Below are positions 1 through 5,900 of a DNA stretch of 10,505 nt, in pieces. Location of the stretch: positions 1-10,505 of the forward strand of contig JAVVVJ010000077.1 in NCBI GenBank assembly GCA_036652695.1, in the 5' to 3' direction. Made by a program: the position numbers and the translations under genes. The notes beneath the pieces are model-generated. The model did not search any database. It had not been told where the DNA came from and saw nothing but the letters and a program-made list of their open reading frames with translations. The DNA comes from Limiplasma sp036652695 (GTDB lineage Bacteria; Bacillota; Clostridia; Christensenellales; Aristaeellaceae). Numbering within the stretch: position 1 is the first letter of the stretch; every line of letters begins with the position of its first letter.

Positions 1-117
1 AGAGAACCCATCCAAGCCGATGAGTGCCTCTTTATATTCGGGTGCAAGCACTATACAAAACCCACTATCATCGGCGCAAATTACACCTATCTGCTTTACT
101 GTAAAATGATTATCCAT
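1..117 (-). CDS. TrmO/TsaA-like protein, N-terminal part (cut by window edge)
   Basis: The minus strand from 117 down to 1 reads 39 codons with no stop, beginning MDNHFTVKQIGVICADD and continuing through PEYKEALIGLDGFS at the window edge. The pattern IGV...PEY..AL.GL.GFS resembles the start of the TrmO/TsaA (YaeB) family. Characterised members methylate N6 of threonylcarbamoyladenosine-37 in tRNA using S-adenosylmethionine. The next residues in that family are usually a His and a hydrophobic stretch, which lie outside the window. The ATG is supported by AAGGAG (RC of 125-130) seven bases upstream and by a promoter at 163-191. The N-terminus lacks the usual IGxIxSP stretch, so this is more likely a clostridial side branch than classical TrmO. 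Catalytic function cannot be judged from 39 residues. Confidence 0.6.
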   Translation of the reverse strand, partial: MDNHFTVKQIGVICADDSGFCIVLAPEYKEALIGLDGFS

Positions 118-162
118 AAAGATTCTCCTTTGAAATTAGAATTTTTACGGTACCGTTCATTC

Positions 163-191
163 AGTATAGCAATGTATTTTTTATACTACAA
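163..191 (-). promoter_or_regulatory. Promoter for the TrmO-like gene (extended -10)
   Basis: On the minus strand TTGTAG (191-186) is followed after 17 bases by TATACT (168-163), with TGC directly before the -10 hexamer, giving an extended -10 element. It lies about 45 bases upstream of the ATG at 117. The -35 box matches the consensus at only 3 of 6 positions, which the extended -10 could offset. AGTATA (163-168) and TATACT (182-187) also form an inverted repeat across the spacer. A perfect palindrome ACGGTACCGT sits in the leader at 147-156. Either could be a regulator site, but nothing shows which. Confidence 0.55.
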
Positions 192-336
192 GCCTTTTTT
201 GAAAAAATGAAAGCGACCCTCCTTTTGCAAGGAGAATCTGGACTATACTCGGCTTATGACATGAAACAAAAGTGGGCAGTCAATCCCCAAACTGCTCCCT
301 CTCGATTTTCAACTCCCGATGTACACTTATGCGATT

Positions 337-414
337 GAACCGCCGTTCACCCAACGGTACGCACGGTGGTGCGAGAGGTCGGTTAGGGCGTTAAGCCCTA
401 GCCTCCTACTTGAT
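337..414 (+). mobile_element. Group II intron 3' tail (domains V and VI), orphan fragment
   Basis: Bases 339-346 (ACCGCCGT) pair with 363-370 (ACGGTGGT) in an 8-bp stem. G342 opposite T367 forms the G-U wobble of the catalytic triad, here CGC (341-343) rather than AGC, as in IIC-type introns. The upper stem ACC/GGT (349-351/356-358) caps loop CAAC, and a CG bulge lies on the 3' side (360-361), the normal domain V design. Domain VI follows: GGTTAGGGC (381-389) pairs with GCCCTAGCC (395-403), AGG pairs with CCT (376-378/405-407), and A408 is bulged. If the intron ends at GAT (414), A408 is at -7, the standard branch-point position. Two mismatches in domain V (T347/C362, C348/A359) suggest decay. 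No intron-encoded protein fits in the about 220 bases upstream, so this is a truncated remnant. Confidence 0.8.
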
Positions 415-438
415 CACAAAATGGAAGCGCGGCATAAA
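410..438 (+). promoter_or_regulatory. Possible weak promoter for the decarboxylase operon
   Basis: TTGATC (410-415) and CATAAA (433-438) are 17 bases apart, each matching the sigma-A consensus at 4 of 6 positions. The -35 would straddle the 3' end of the intron remnant, so the insertion could have supplied part of the operon promoter. This is the best-spaced pair I found in 415-598, but it is weak and the true promoter may be elsewhere. Confidence 0.25.
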
Positions 439-598
439 ATGAACAAGTGAAAAATCGGCCGCAAAAATTTCGTCAAAATTATATCATTCTTGCAGGATAA
501 AAGGACGGGAATGCAGAAACAAAGGAATATGGAGCAGATTGGACTTTCTTCATTTGCTCTCAACCAAAGACCACTCACCGCATGGAAGGAGAACGGAA

Positions 599-2071
599 AT
601 GCACAACTCTCAAGACCTTCAAAAGGTGCTGGAACTCCGTCAAGCCATTCTCAATGGCGACGAAAAGCGCCTCAAGGAACAGCGGGACGCTGGCAAGCTC
701 ACCGCGCGCGAGCGTGTTGAAAAGCTGGCGGACGCGGGCAGCTTCGTGGAGCTATTCGCGCTGGTAAGCCAAAACGAGGAAGGCGCGGGCGTGATTACCG
801 GCTACGCAACCATTCAGGAGCGTCCGGTTTATCTCTTCGCGCAGGATTACACCATCCATGGCGGCGCCATGGGCAAGGCACAGGCCGCCAAAATTGTGAA
901 GCTGCTGGATATGGCGCAAAAGACGGGCGCGCCCGTGCTGGCGCTGATGGACAGCGCAGGTGTGCGCATCGACGAGGGCGCGGCCGCGATGAGCGCGTAT
1001 TCTGAAATCTATCAGAAGCTGGCGCGCATGAGCGGTGTCTGCCCCATTGTCGCATTGGTGCTGGGCCCCTGCATTGGCGGCGCGGCGCTGATTTCGCAGC
1101 TGGCGGACGTTTGCATCATGGCCGAAAAGGTCGGTCAGCTCATGGTGTTCGGCCCGCAGGTCATGGCTGCGATGAACGGCTTGGCCGTGAAGCCTGAGGA
1201 GCTTGGCGGCGCGAAGGTTGCCGCTGGCATGGGCGCTTGCGCGCTCATTGCCGCTAGTGAGGCTGATGCGCTCCTAAAGGCGCAGCAGGTGCTGGCGCTG
1301 TTGCCCTCCTGCAACCTTGAGGATAGCGAGATCGTCGACGCGGACGACATGGGTCGTCTGCTGCCCTCCATTGATCCCACCGACGCGGACAGCCTGCTAA
1401 AGGCGCTTGCCGATAACGGCAGCATCCTAGAGCTGTACGCCGCCTATGAGCCAGCCATGCGCGTGGCGCTGGCACGTATGGGCGGCCGCACTGTTGGCTT
1501 GGTGGCCGCCGCTGGAAAGCTTACCGCGGGCGCAATGAGCAAGGCCGCGCGCTTTGTGCGCTTCATGGATTGCTTTGGCATCCCGGTGGTAAGCTTGCTC
1601 AACACCTGCGGCGTTGAGGTTTCCGGTATTCGCGAGCAGGCTTGGCTGTTTAAGGCGCAGAGCCAGCTTTTGTATGCCTATGCCGAAGCGACTGTGCCCA
1701 AGCTGGCTGTCGTAACCGGCGATGCCATCGGTCAGGCATATGTCGCCATGGGCGGCAAGGCCAATGCCGATGTTACCTATGCTTGGCCATCCGCTGTGAT
1801 TTCCGCGCTGACGCCCGAGGCTGCCGTTGCCGTGCTCTACGGGGATGCGGTGAAGGCTGATAAGAAGCTGAGCGTGGATGAGGCGCGTGCGAAGTACGCC
1901 GATCAGTATATTGGCGAGGTTGCCGGTGCGGTGAATGCCGCCAAGCAAGGTATGGTAGATGATATCATCGACCCTGCCCAGACCCGCGTCAAGCTGATTT
2001 CCGCGCTGGAGATGCTCGCTTCCAAGCGTGACAGCAATCCGCCCAAGAAGCACGGCAATCTGCCGATGTAA
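599..2071 (+). CDS. Carboxyltransferase of the 12S/MmdA (acyl-CoA carboxylase beta) family
   Basis: The 490-residue protein belongs to the crotonase-fold carboxyltransferases (methylmalonyl-CoA decarboxylase alpha, transcarboxylase 12S, PccB, GcdA), which transfer a carboxyl group between an acyl-CoA and biotin. Family marks are KLTARERVEKLADAGSFVEL (33-52), FAQDYTIHGGAMGKAQAAKI (80-99), DSAGVRIDEG (118-127), GPCIGGA (156-162), PEELGGA (199-205), KAARFVRFMDCFGIPVV (315-331), LLYAYAEATVPK (357-368) and the end PPKKHGNLP (481-489). The ATG at 599 is chosen because AAGGAG (586-591) lies seven bases upstream; an in-frame TTG at 539 has none. The family is usually a little over 500 residues. The C-half loop usually reading VPGFLPGxxQEHGG is replaced by TCGVEVSGIREQAW (336-349), so methylmalonyl-CoA specificity cannot be assumed. 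It is the first gene of the operon, with 21 bases to the next. Confidence 0.88.
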   Translation: MHNSQDLQKVLELRQAILNGDEKRLKEQRDAGKLTARERVEKLADAGSFVELFALVSQNEEGAGVITGYATIQERPVYLFAQDYTIHGGAMGKAQAAKIVKLLDMAQKTGAPVLALMDSAGVRIDEGAAAMSAYSEIYQKLARMSGVCPIVALVLGPCIGGAALISQLADVCIMAEKVGQLMVFGPQVMAAMNGLAVKPEELGGAKVAAGMGACALIAASEADALLKAQQVLALLPSCNLEDSEIVDADDMGRLLPSIDPTDADSLLKALADNGSILELYAAYEPAMRVALARMGGRTVGLVAAAGKLTAGAMSKAARFVRFMDCFGIPVVSLLNTCGVEVSGIREQAWLFKAQSQLLYAYAEATVPKLAVVTGDAIGQAYVAMGGKANADVTYAWPSAVISALTPEAAVAVLYGDAVKADKKLSVDEARAKYADQYIGEVAGAVNAAKQGMVDDIIDPAQTRVKLISALEMLASKRDSNPPKKHGNLPM

Positions 2072-2092
2072 CGCGGAAAGGAAGGGACATCC

Positions 2093-2455
2093 ATGGATAA
2101 GTTTGTATTTGGACTTGCAGTTATGGGCATTGGCCTGCTGGTGGTTTTCGTTGGTCTGGTGCTATTGATCTTCTGCATTCAGCTCATCACGAAGTTCACC
2201 ACCGCCAGTGACAAGAAAAAGGCGCGGCAGGACGAAACTGCCGTTGCGCCTGTGGCTGCTCAGATTCCTGCTCCCGCTGCTGCACCGCTGCAAGCGGAGG
2301 GCATTCCCGCCGATGTGCTTGCCGCCATCACCGCCGCCATCGCTACGGTATGGCAGGGCGAGAACGCTTTTGTGGTGCGCCATGTGCGGCGTATCTCCAA
2401 CGCGCCTGCGTGGAACCGTGCGGGTCGCGAGGAACAAACCTATAGCCGCTTTTAA
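2093..2455 (+). CDS. oadG: OadG/MmdD-type small membrane subunit of Na+-pumping decarboxylase
   Basis: The 120-residue protein has one N-terminal membrane helix (about residues 5-33, ending IQLITKF), a Lys-rich stretch (41-45), an Ala/Pro linker (about 50-67) and a C-terminal domain with IPADVLAAITAAIATVWQG (71-89). It ends RISNAPAWNRAGREEQTYSR (100-119). This is the architecture of the gamma/delta subunit of oxaloacetate and methylmalonyl-CoA decarboxylases, which holds the carboxyltransferase and biotin carrier to the membrane pump and stabilises the complex. The start ATG at 2093 follows AAAGGAAGG (2077-2085). Naming is OadG in the oxaloacetate system and MmdD in the methylmalonyl-CoA system; sequence alone does not separate them. 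Confidence 0.85.
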   Translation: MDKFVFGLAVMGIGLLVVFVGLVLLIFCIQLITKFTTASDKKKARQDETAVAPVAAQIPAPAAAPLQAEGIPADVLAAITAAIATVWQGENAFVVRHVRRISNAPAWNRAGREEQTYSRF

Positions 2456-2495
2456 CGGCTTGATCAGCTAACATATTGAAGGAGGGCTTCACCCC

Positions 2496-2891
2496 ATGCG
2501 TCAGTTCAATATTACTGTGAATGGTGCCGCTTATCAGGTTTCCGTTGAGGAAGTGGGCGCTACGTCCGCTCCCGTTGCCCCTGCCGCTGTGGCTGCTCCC
2601 GTGGCTGCTGCTCCGGTCGCCGCTGCTCCCGTAGCCGCCGCTCCCGCCGCCGCCCCCGCTGCCGCGCCTGTATCCGGCGGTGAAAAAGTGTCCGCGCCCA
2701 TGCCCGGCACCATTCTGGATGTGAAGGTCGCGCAGGGCGCGAGCTTCAAAAAAGGCGATGTTTTGCTCATTTTGGAAGCCATGAAGATGGAAAACGAAAT
2801 CATGGCGCCCCGTGATGGCGTTGTAAAGCAGATCATGACCACCAAGGGCGCTTCCGTCAACAGTGGCGATACGCTGATGGTCATCGGCTGA
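2496..2891 (+). CDS. Biotin carboxyl carrier protein (1.3S/MmdC-type)
   Basis: The 131-residue protein carries a C-terminal biotinyl domain (about 63-131) with the attachment motif EAMKME; Lys97 is the predicted biotinylation site. The conserved APMPG (67-71) precedes it, and PRDGVV followed by VNSGDTLMVIG closes the domain. Residues 1-20 form a short beta-rich start (MRQFNITVNG). Residues 24-59 are an almost pure Ala/Pro/Val flexible tether, as in MmdC, GcdC and transcarboxylase 1.3S, letting the biotin arm swing between active sites. The ATG at 2496 follows a very strong GAAGGAGGG (2478-2486). It is the only biotin carrier in the window and must serve both carboxyltransferases if they work together. 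A biotin protein ligase is needed from elsewhere. Confidence 0.93.
   Translation: MRQFNITVNGAAYQVSVEEVGATSAPVAPAAVAAPVAAAPVAAAPVAAAPAAAPAAAPVSGGEKVSAPMPGTILDVKVAQGASFKKGDVLLILEAMKMENEIMAPRDGVVKQIMTTKGASVNSGDTLMVIG
2565..2672 (+). repeat. Ala/Pro/Val tether repeats inside the biotin carrier gene
   Basis: This part of the biotin carrier gene encodes repeating VAAAP and AAAP units (residues 24-59). The DNA is a run of GCT/GCC/GCN, CCC/CCG and GTN codons, with third positions varied between units. That variation argues for selection on protein flexibility rather than recent slippage, although length variation between strains would be expected. Confidence 0.8.
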
Positions 2892-2937
2892 AATCAACCG
2901 CAGATCATCCTTTAGACTGTTAGAAAGCGAGTTGATT
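2892..2937 (+). promoter_or_regulatory. Intercistronic hairpin between biotin carrier and pump genes
   Basis: AATCAAC (2892-2898) pairs perfectly with GTTGATT (2931-2937). CGC (2899-2901) pairs with GCG (2927-2929) past a single bulged A2930, giving about 10 bp with a 25-base loop. It begins at the biotin carrier stop codon and ends seven bases before the pump start. The pump gene has no clear Shine-Dalgarno sequence, so the stem covers the space where one would lie. An RNA processing or translation-tuning role is inference. There is no T-run, so it is not a terminator. Confidence 0.4.
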
Positions 2938-2944
2938 AAGAACC

Positions 2945-4402
2945 ATGAACGTGGGCGAAAGTTTAATGAAGTTATGCATGGACTCTGGCATTTATGCCCT
3001 GATCAGCGATCCTAAGCCGCTGATTATGCTGTCCATCGCATGCATCCTGATCTACTTGGCGATCGTTAAAAAGTACGAGCCGTTGCTGCTTCTGCCGATC
3101 GCTTTTGGTATGCTGCTCACCAATCTTCCCATTGCGGGCATGTACCATTCGGAGCTTTTCGCCGGCGGCCATACGAACTGGAACCTGTTCGGCGGCGCTG
3201 TGCTGATTCAATCCACGGATCTGGTCAATGTTGCGCAGTATACCATCACCCCGCAGGGCGCGGTGCTGGATGCGCTGGGCAACATGCTAGGGCAGGTTGT
3301 GGATACCCTGCAGAGCGGCGTGACGATGAACGCGGCGGGCGCGCTGGTGGCGGCTGATGGCTCCACCTTTCTAAGCTCCGCAGGCATCATCATCAATTCC
3401 GCGGGCGCGTACCTTGGCTCCAATGGGCAGGTCTTTACCGTGGCGGGACAGCTCATTGCCAATGCTGGCCAAACCATTACTGCGGGTTTGCTGGACTACC
3501 TCTATTTGGGCGTCAAGCTGGGCATTTACCCCTGCCTGATCTTCTTGGGCGTGGGCGCGATGACGGACTTTGGTCCCCTGATTGCTAACCCCAAGAGCCT
3601 GCTGCTGGGCGCGGCGGCTCAGCTGGGTATCTTCATTACCTTCATCGTGTGCTACTCGGTGATGGGCTTTACTCCGCAGGAAGCGGCCTCCACCGGCATC
3701 ATCGGCGGCGCGGACGGCCCCACGGCTATCTACCTCACCGGTAAGCTTGCGCCGCATCTGCTGGGCCCCATCGCGGTTGCCGCATACAGCTACATGGCGC
3801 TGGTGCCTGTGATTCAGCCGCCCATCATGCGCGCCCTTACCACCAAGAAGGAACGCGAGATCGTGATGGAGCAGCTCCGTCCTGTTTCCAAGCGCGAAAA
3901 GATTATTTTCCCCATCGCGGTTACCATTTTGGTAAGCCTGCTGCTGCCCTCCGCAGCGCCGCTGGTTGGCATGCTGATGCTGGGCAACCTGTTCCGCGAG
4001 AGCTGTGTGGTGGATCGTATCAACAAGACCGCGCAGAACGAGCTAATGAACATCGTTACCATTTTCCTTGGCGTAACGGTTGGTGCTACGGCGAATACCG
4101 AGACCTTCCTGCAATGGAAGACGCTGGCGATTATTGTGGTTGGCGTGTTGGCATTTGGCTTTGGCACTGCTGGCGGCGTGCTGCTGGCAAAGCTGATGAA
4201 CAAGCTCAGCGGCGGCAAGATCAACCCGCTGATCGGTTCTGCCGGTGTTTCCGCCGTGCCGATGGCGGCGCGTGTCAGCCAAGTTGAGGGGCAGAAGGCG
4301 AAGCCCGGAAACTTCCTGCTGATGCATGCCATGGGTCCCAACGTTGCGGGCGTGATTGGTTCCGCAATTGCGGCCGGTATTTTGCTCAGCATGTTCGGCT
4401 GA
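2945..4402 (+). CDS. oadB: Na+-translocating decarboxylase beta subunit (OadB/MmdB family) with an extra loop
   Basis: This 485-residue polytopic membrane protein decarboxylates carboxybiotin and couples this to Na+ export. It contains VKKYEPLLLLPIAFGMLLTN (41-60), FLGVGAMTDFGPLIANPKS (200-218), GIIGGADGPTAIYLTGKLAP (251-270), YSYMALVPVIQPPIMR (281-296), NIVTIFLGVTVGA (369-381), INPLIGSAGVSAVPMAARVS (426-445) and LLMHAMGPNVAGVIGSAIAA (458-477). Residues shown to matter in Klebsiella OadB (Asp203, Tyr229, Asn373, Gly377, Ser382, Asn412) map with a constant offset of 54 to Asp257, Tyr283, Asn427, Gly431, Ser436 and Asn466, so ion coupling should be intact. The length exceeds the usual about 375-435 because residues about 85-180 form an enlarged, repeat-containing loop. 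The start at 2945 has only a weak ribosome site; Met8 (2966) has none better. Confidence 0.93.
   Translation: MNVGESLMKLCMDSGIYALISDPKPLIMLSIACILIYLAIVKKYEPLLLLPIAFGMLLTNLPIAGMYHSELFAGGHTNWNLFGGAVLIQSTDLVNVAQYTITPQGAVLDALGNMLGQVVDTLQSGVTMNAAGALVAADGSTFLSSAGIIINSAGAYLGSNGQVFTVAGQLIANAGQTITAGLLDYLYLGVKLGIYPCLIFLGVGAMTDFGPLIANPKSLLLGAAAQLGIFITFIVCYSVMGFTPQEAASTGIIGGADGPTAIYLTGKLAPHLLGPIAVAAYSYMALVPVIQPPIMRALTTKKEREIVMEQLRPVSKREKIIFPIAVTILVSLLLPSAAPLVGMLMLGNLFRESCVVDRINKTAQNELMNIVTIFLGVTVGATANTETFLQWKTLAIIVVGVLAFGFGTAGGVLLAKLMNKLSGGKINPLIGSAGVSAVPMAARVSQVEGQKAKPGNFLLMHAMGPNVAGVIGSAIAAGILLSMFG
3329..3487 (+). repeat. 22-residue tandem repeats in the OadB loop
   Basis: Residues 129-150 and 151-172 of the beta subunit are two repeats of 22 residues, followed by a partial third from 173. 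Both full units begin N-[AS]-A-G-A and carry [DN]-G-x-x-F in the middle, AG eight to nine residues before the next unit and a hydrophobic end. The sequence is rich in small and beta-prone residues. The DNA copies are clearly diverged, so the repeat is old or under selection. The repeats fall in the region between the first membrane segment pair and the GVGAMTDFG helix. Confidence 0.65.
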
Positions 4403-4426
4403 TTGTATACAGAGAGGTGAATGTGA

Positions 4427-5827
4427 ATGCCAAAAATTAAGATTACCGATACCATTCTGCGCGACGCTCATCAGAGCCAAGCCGCGACCAGAATGCGGAT
4501 TTCCCAAATGATTCCCGCTTTTGAAAAGCTGGATAAGGTCGGTTATTTCTCGCTGGAGTGCTGGGGCGGCGCCACGTTCGATACCTGCCTGCGCTTCCTG
4601 AATGAGGATCCGTGGGAGCGGCTGCGCACGCTGCGCAAGGGCCTGCCCAACACCAAGCTGCAAATGCTGCTTCGCGGCCAGAACATCCTAGGCTATAAGC
4701 ATTACAGCGATGACGTGGTGGATTTCTTCGTTAAAAAGACGGTGGAAAACGGCTGCGACATCATCCGTACCTTCGATGCGCTCAACGACCTGCGCAACAT
4801 GGAAACGGCAGTGAAGTCCACCAAGAAATACGGTGGAACGGCAGAGGTTGCCATGAGCTATACCAGCTCGCCCGTACACACGCAGGATTACTTTGTAAAG
4901 CTTGCTGTGCAAATCGCCAAGATGGGTGCGGACATCATCTGCATCAAGGACATGGCGAACCTGCTGCTGCCCTATGAGGCGTACAGCCTTATCAAGCGCT
5001 TGAAGGCTGAAACGGCTCTGCCAATCGTCCTGCATACGCATGACACCACCGGCACTGGCGCGATGACTTTGCTCAAGGCCATCGAGGCGGGTGTGGATAT
5101 CGTGGATACCGCCCTAAGCCCGCTGGGCAGCGGCACCAGCCAGCCCGCAACCGAATCGATCGTTGCAACCTTGCAGGGCACGGAGTACGATAGCGGCCTT
5201 GACCTAAAGCTTCTGGCTGAGCTTGCAACCTACTTCCGCGGCGTGGCTGACGAGCTAACCAAGGAAGGCTGGCGCGATCCCGGCCGTGTGCTGGGCACTG
5301 ATGCGAGCACGCTGCTCTATCAGGTTCCCGGCGGCATGCTTTCCAACCTGATTGGCCAGCTCAAGCAGGCCAACGCCATGGATAAGTACTACGACGTGCT
5401 GGCGGAAGTGCCGCGCGTGCGCAAGGACTTTGGCTATCCTCCGCTGGTTACGCCAACGAGCCAGATCGTGGGCACGCAGGCCGTGATGAACATCCTTGGC
5501 GGCGAGCGCTACAAGATGGTCACCAAGGAATCCAAGGGTCTGCTTCGCGGCGAATATGGTCGCTTGCCCGCACCTGTGAACGAAGAGGTGCGCAAGAAGG
5601 TTATTGGCGATGATAAGGTGATCACGCATCGCCCCGCGGATGATATTCCGCCAGAACTTGAAAAGTATCGCGAGGAAATCCGCGATTACTATCAGCAGGA
5701 GGAGGACGTGCTGAGCTACGCCCTATTCCCGCAGGTAGCTGTAAAGTTCTTCGAGTATCGCCGCGCAAAACAGCTTGGCGTAGATAGCACCATGCTCAAC
5801 AAGGATCAAAAAACCATGCCCGTGTAA
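4427..5827 (+). CDS. oadA: Pyruvate/oxaloacetate carboxyltransferase (OadA/5S type) without biotin domain
   Basis: This 466-residue HMGL-like TIM-barrel enzyme moves a carboxyl group between oxaloacetate/pyruvate and biotin. Seen are TDTILRDAHQS (7-17, metal ligand Asp13), LECWGGATFD (43-52), RTFDALND (114-121), ICIKDMANLL (171-180, Lys174 expected to be carbamylated), HTHDTTGTG (203-211, metal ligands His203 and His205), SPLGSGTSQPATES (231-244), and YPPLVTPTSQIVGTQAV (337-353) in the conserved C-terminal funnel. Enteric OadA goes on into a Pro/Ala linker and biotin domain; here the protein stops after KTMPV, so it must use the separate carrier, as transcarboxylase 5S does. The ATG at 4427 follows GAGGTGA (4414-4420). 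It lies 24 bases after the pump gene and is the last gene before a strong terminator. Confidence 0.93.
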   Translation: MPKIKITDTILRDAHQSQAATRMRISQMIPAFEKLDKVGYFSLECWGGATFDTCLRFLNEDPWERLRTLRKGLPNTKLQMLLRGQNILGYKHYSDDVVDFFVKKTVENGCDIIRTFDALNDLRNMETAVKSTKKYGGTAEVAMSYTSSPVHTQDYFVKLAVQIAKMGADIICIKDMANLLLPYEAYSLIKRLKAETALPIVLHTHDTTGTGAMTLLKAIEAGVDIVDTALSPLGSGTSQPATESIVATLQGTEYDSGLDLKLLAELATYFRGVADELTKEGWRDPGRVLGTDASTLLYQVPGGMLSNLIGQLKQANAMDKYYDVLAEVPRVRKDFGYPPLVTPTSQIVGTQAVMNILGGERYKMVTKESKGLLRGEYGRLPAPVNEEVRKKVIGDDKVITHRPADDIPPELEKYREEIRDYYQQEEDVLSYALFPQVAVKFFEYRRAKQLGVDSTMLNKDQKTMPV

Positions 5828-5836
5828 CAGGGTAAA

Positions 5837-5881
5837 AAAACCGGGGCAGTTGCGCTTTGTCGGCGCGGTTGCCCCGGTTTT
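5837..5881 (+). terminator. Intrinsic terminator after the decarboxylase operon
   Basis: AAAACCGGGGCA (5837-5848) pairs perfectly with TGCCCCGGTTTT (5870-5881), a 12-bp GC-rich stem, with a possible inner GCGC pairing in the loop. The U-run is only four bases and belongs to the stem end. It starts nine bases after the stop codon of the 5S-type gene and ends six bases before the ribosome site of the next gene. Confidence 0.85.
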
Positions 5882-5900
5882 GTATGGAAGGAGTGGCGAT

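Larger units (their letters stand above)
118..598. other. Long non-coding stretch (no protein gene seen)
   Basis: No believable gene lies between the TrmO-like start and the ATG at 599. The AT-rich DNA at 118-200 holds the minus-strand promoter. The stretch 201-336 contains a small perfect hairpin (CTCCTT at 219-224, TTGC, AAGGAG at 229-234) and a TATACT at 244-249. It may be worn intron sequence, but it encodes no recognisable reverse transcriptase end. The stretch 337-414 is the group II intron tail. The stretch 415-598 is the leader of the decarboxylase operon, in which I see no convincing riboswitch or second hairpin. Confidence 0.6.

Noticed and set aside
211..249. MerR-type promoter with long spacer around the CTCCTT/AAGGAG hairpin and TATACT
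   Set aside because: The dyad is centred about 17 bases before the -10 instead of about 10, and no -35 fits a 19-20 base spacer.
201..336. Remains of the intron-encoded reverse transcriptase upstream of domain V
   Set aside because: Plus-strand frames read so far show no reverse transcriptase, maturase or endonuclease motif.
539..598. Upstream in-frame TTG start extending the 12S-type subunit by 20 residues
   Set aside because: The added residues do not look like the family and there is no ribosome site, while ATG 599 has AAGGAG at seven bases.
599..5827. Acetyl-CoA or propionyl-CoA carboxylase operon
   Set aside because: There is no biotin carboxylase gene, and the OadB-type pump and small membrane subunit indicate decarboxylation with ion transport.
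5850..5900. Longer ROK reading frame starting inside the terminator
   Set aside because: The extra codons lie in the terminator stem; GTG 5901 has a perfect ribosome site and starts directly with the phosphate loop.
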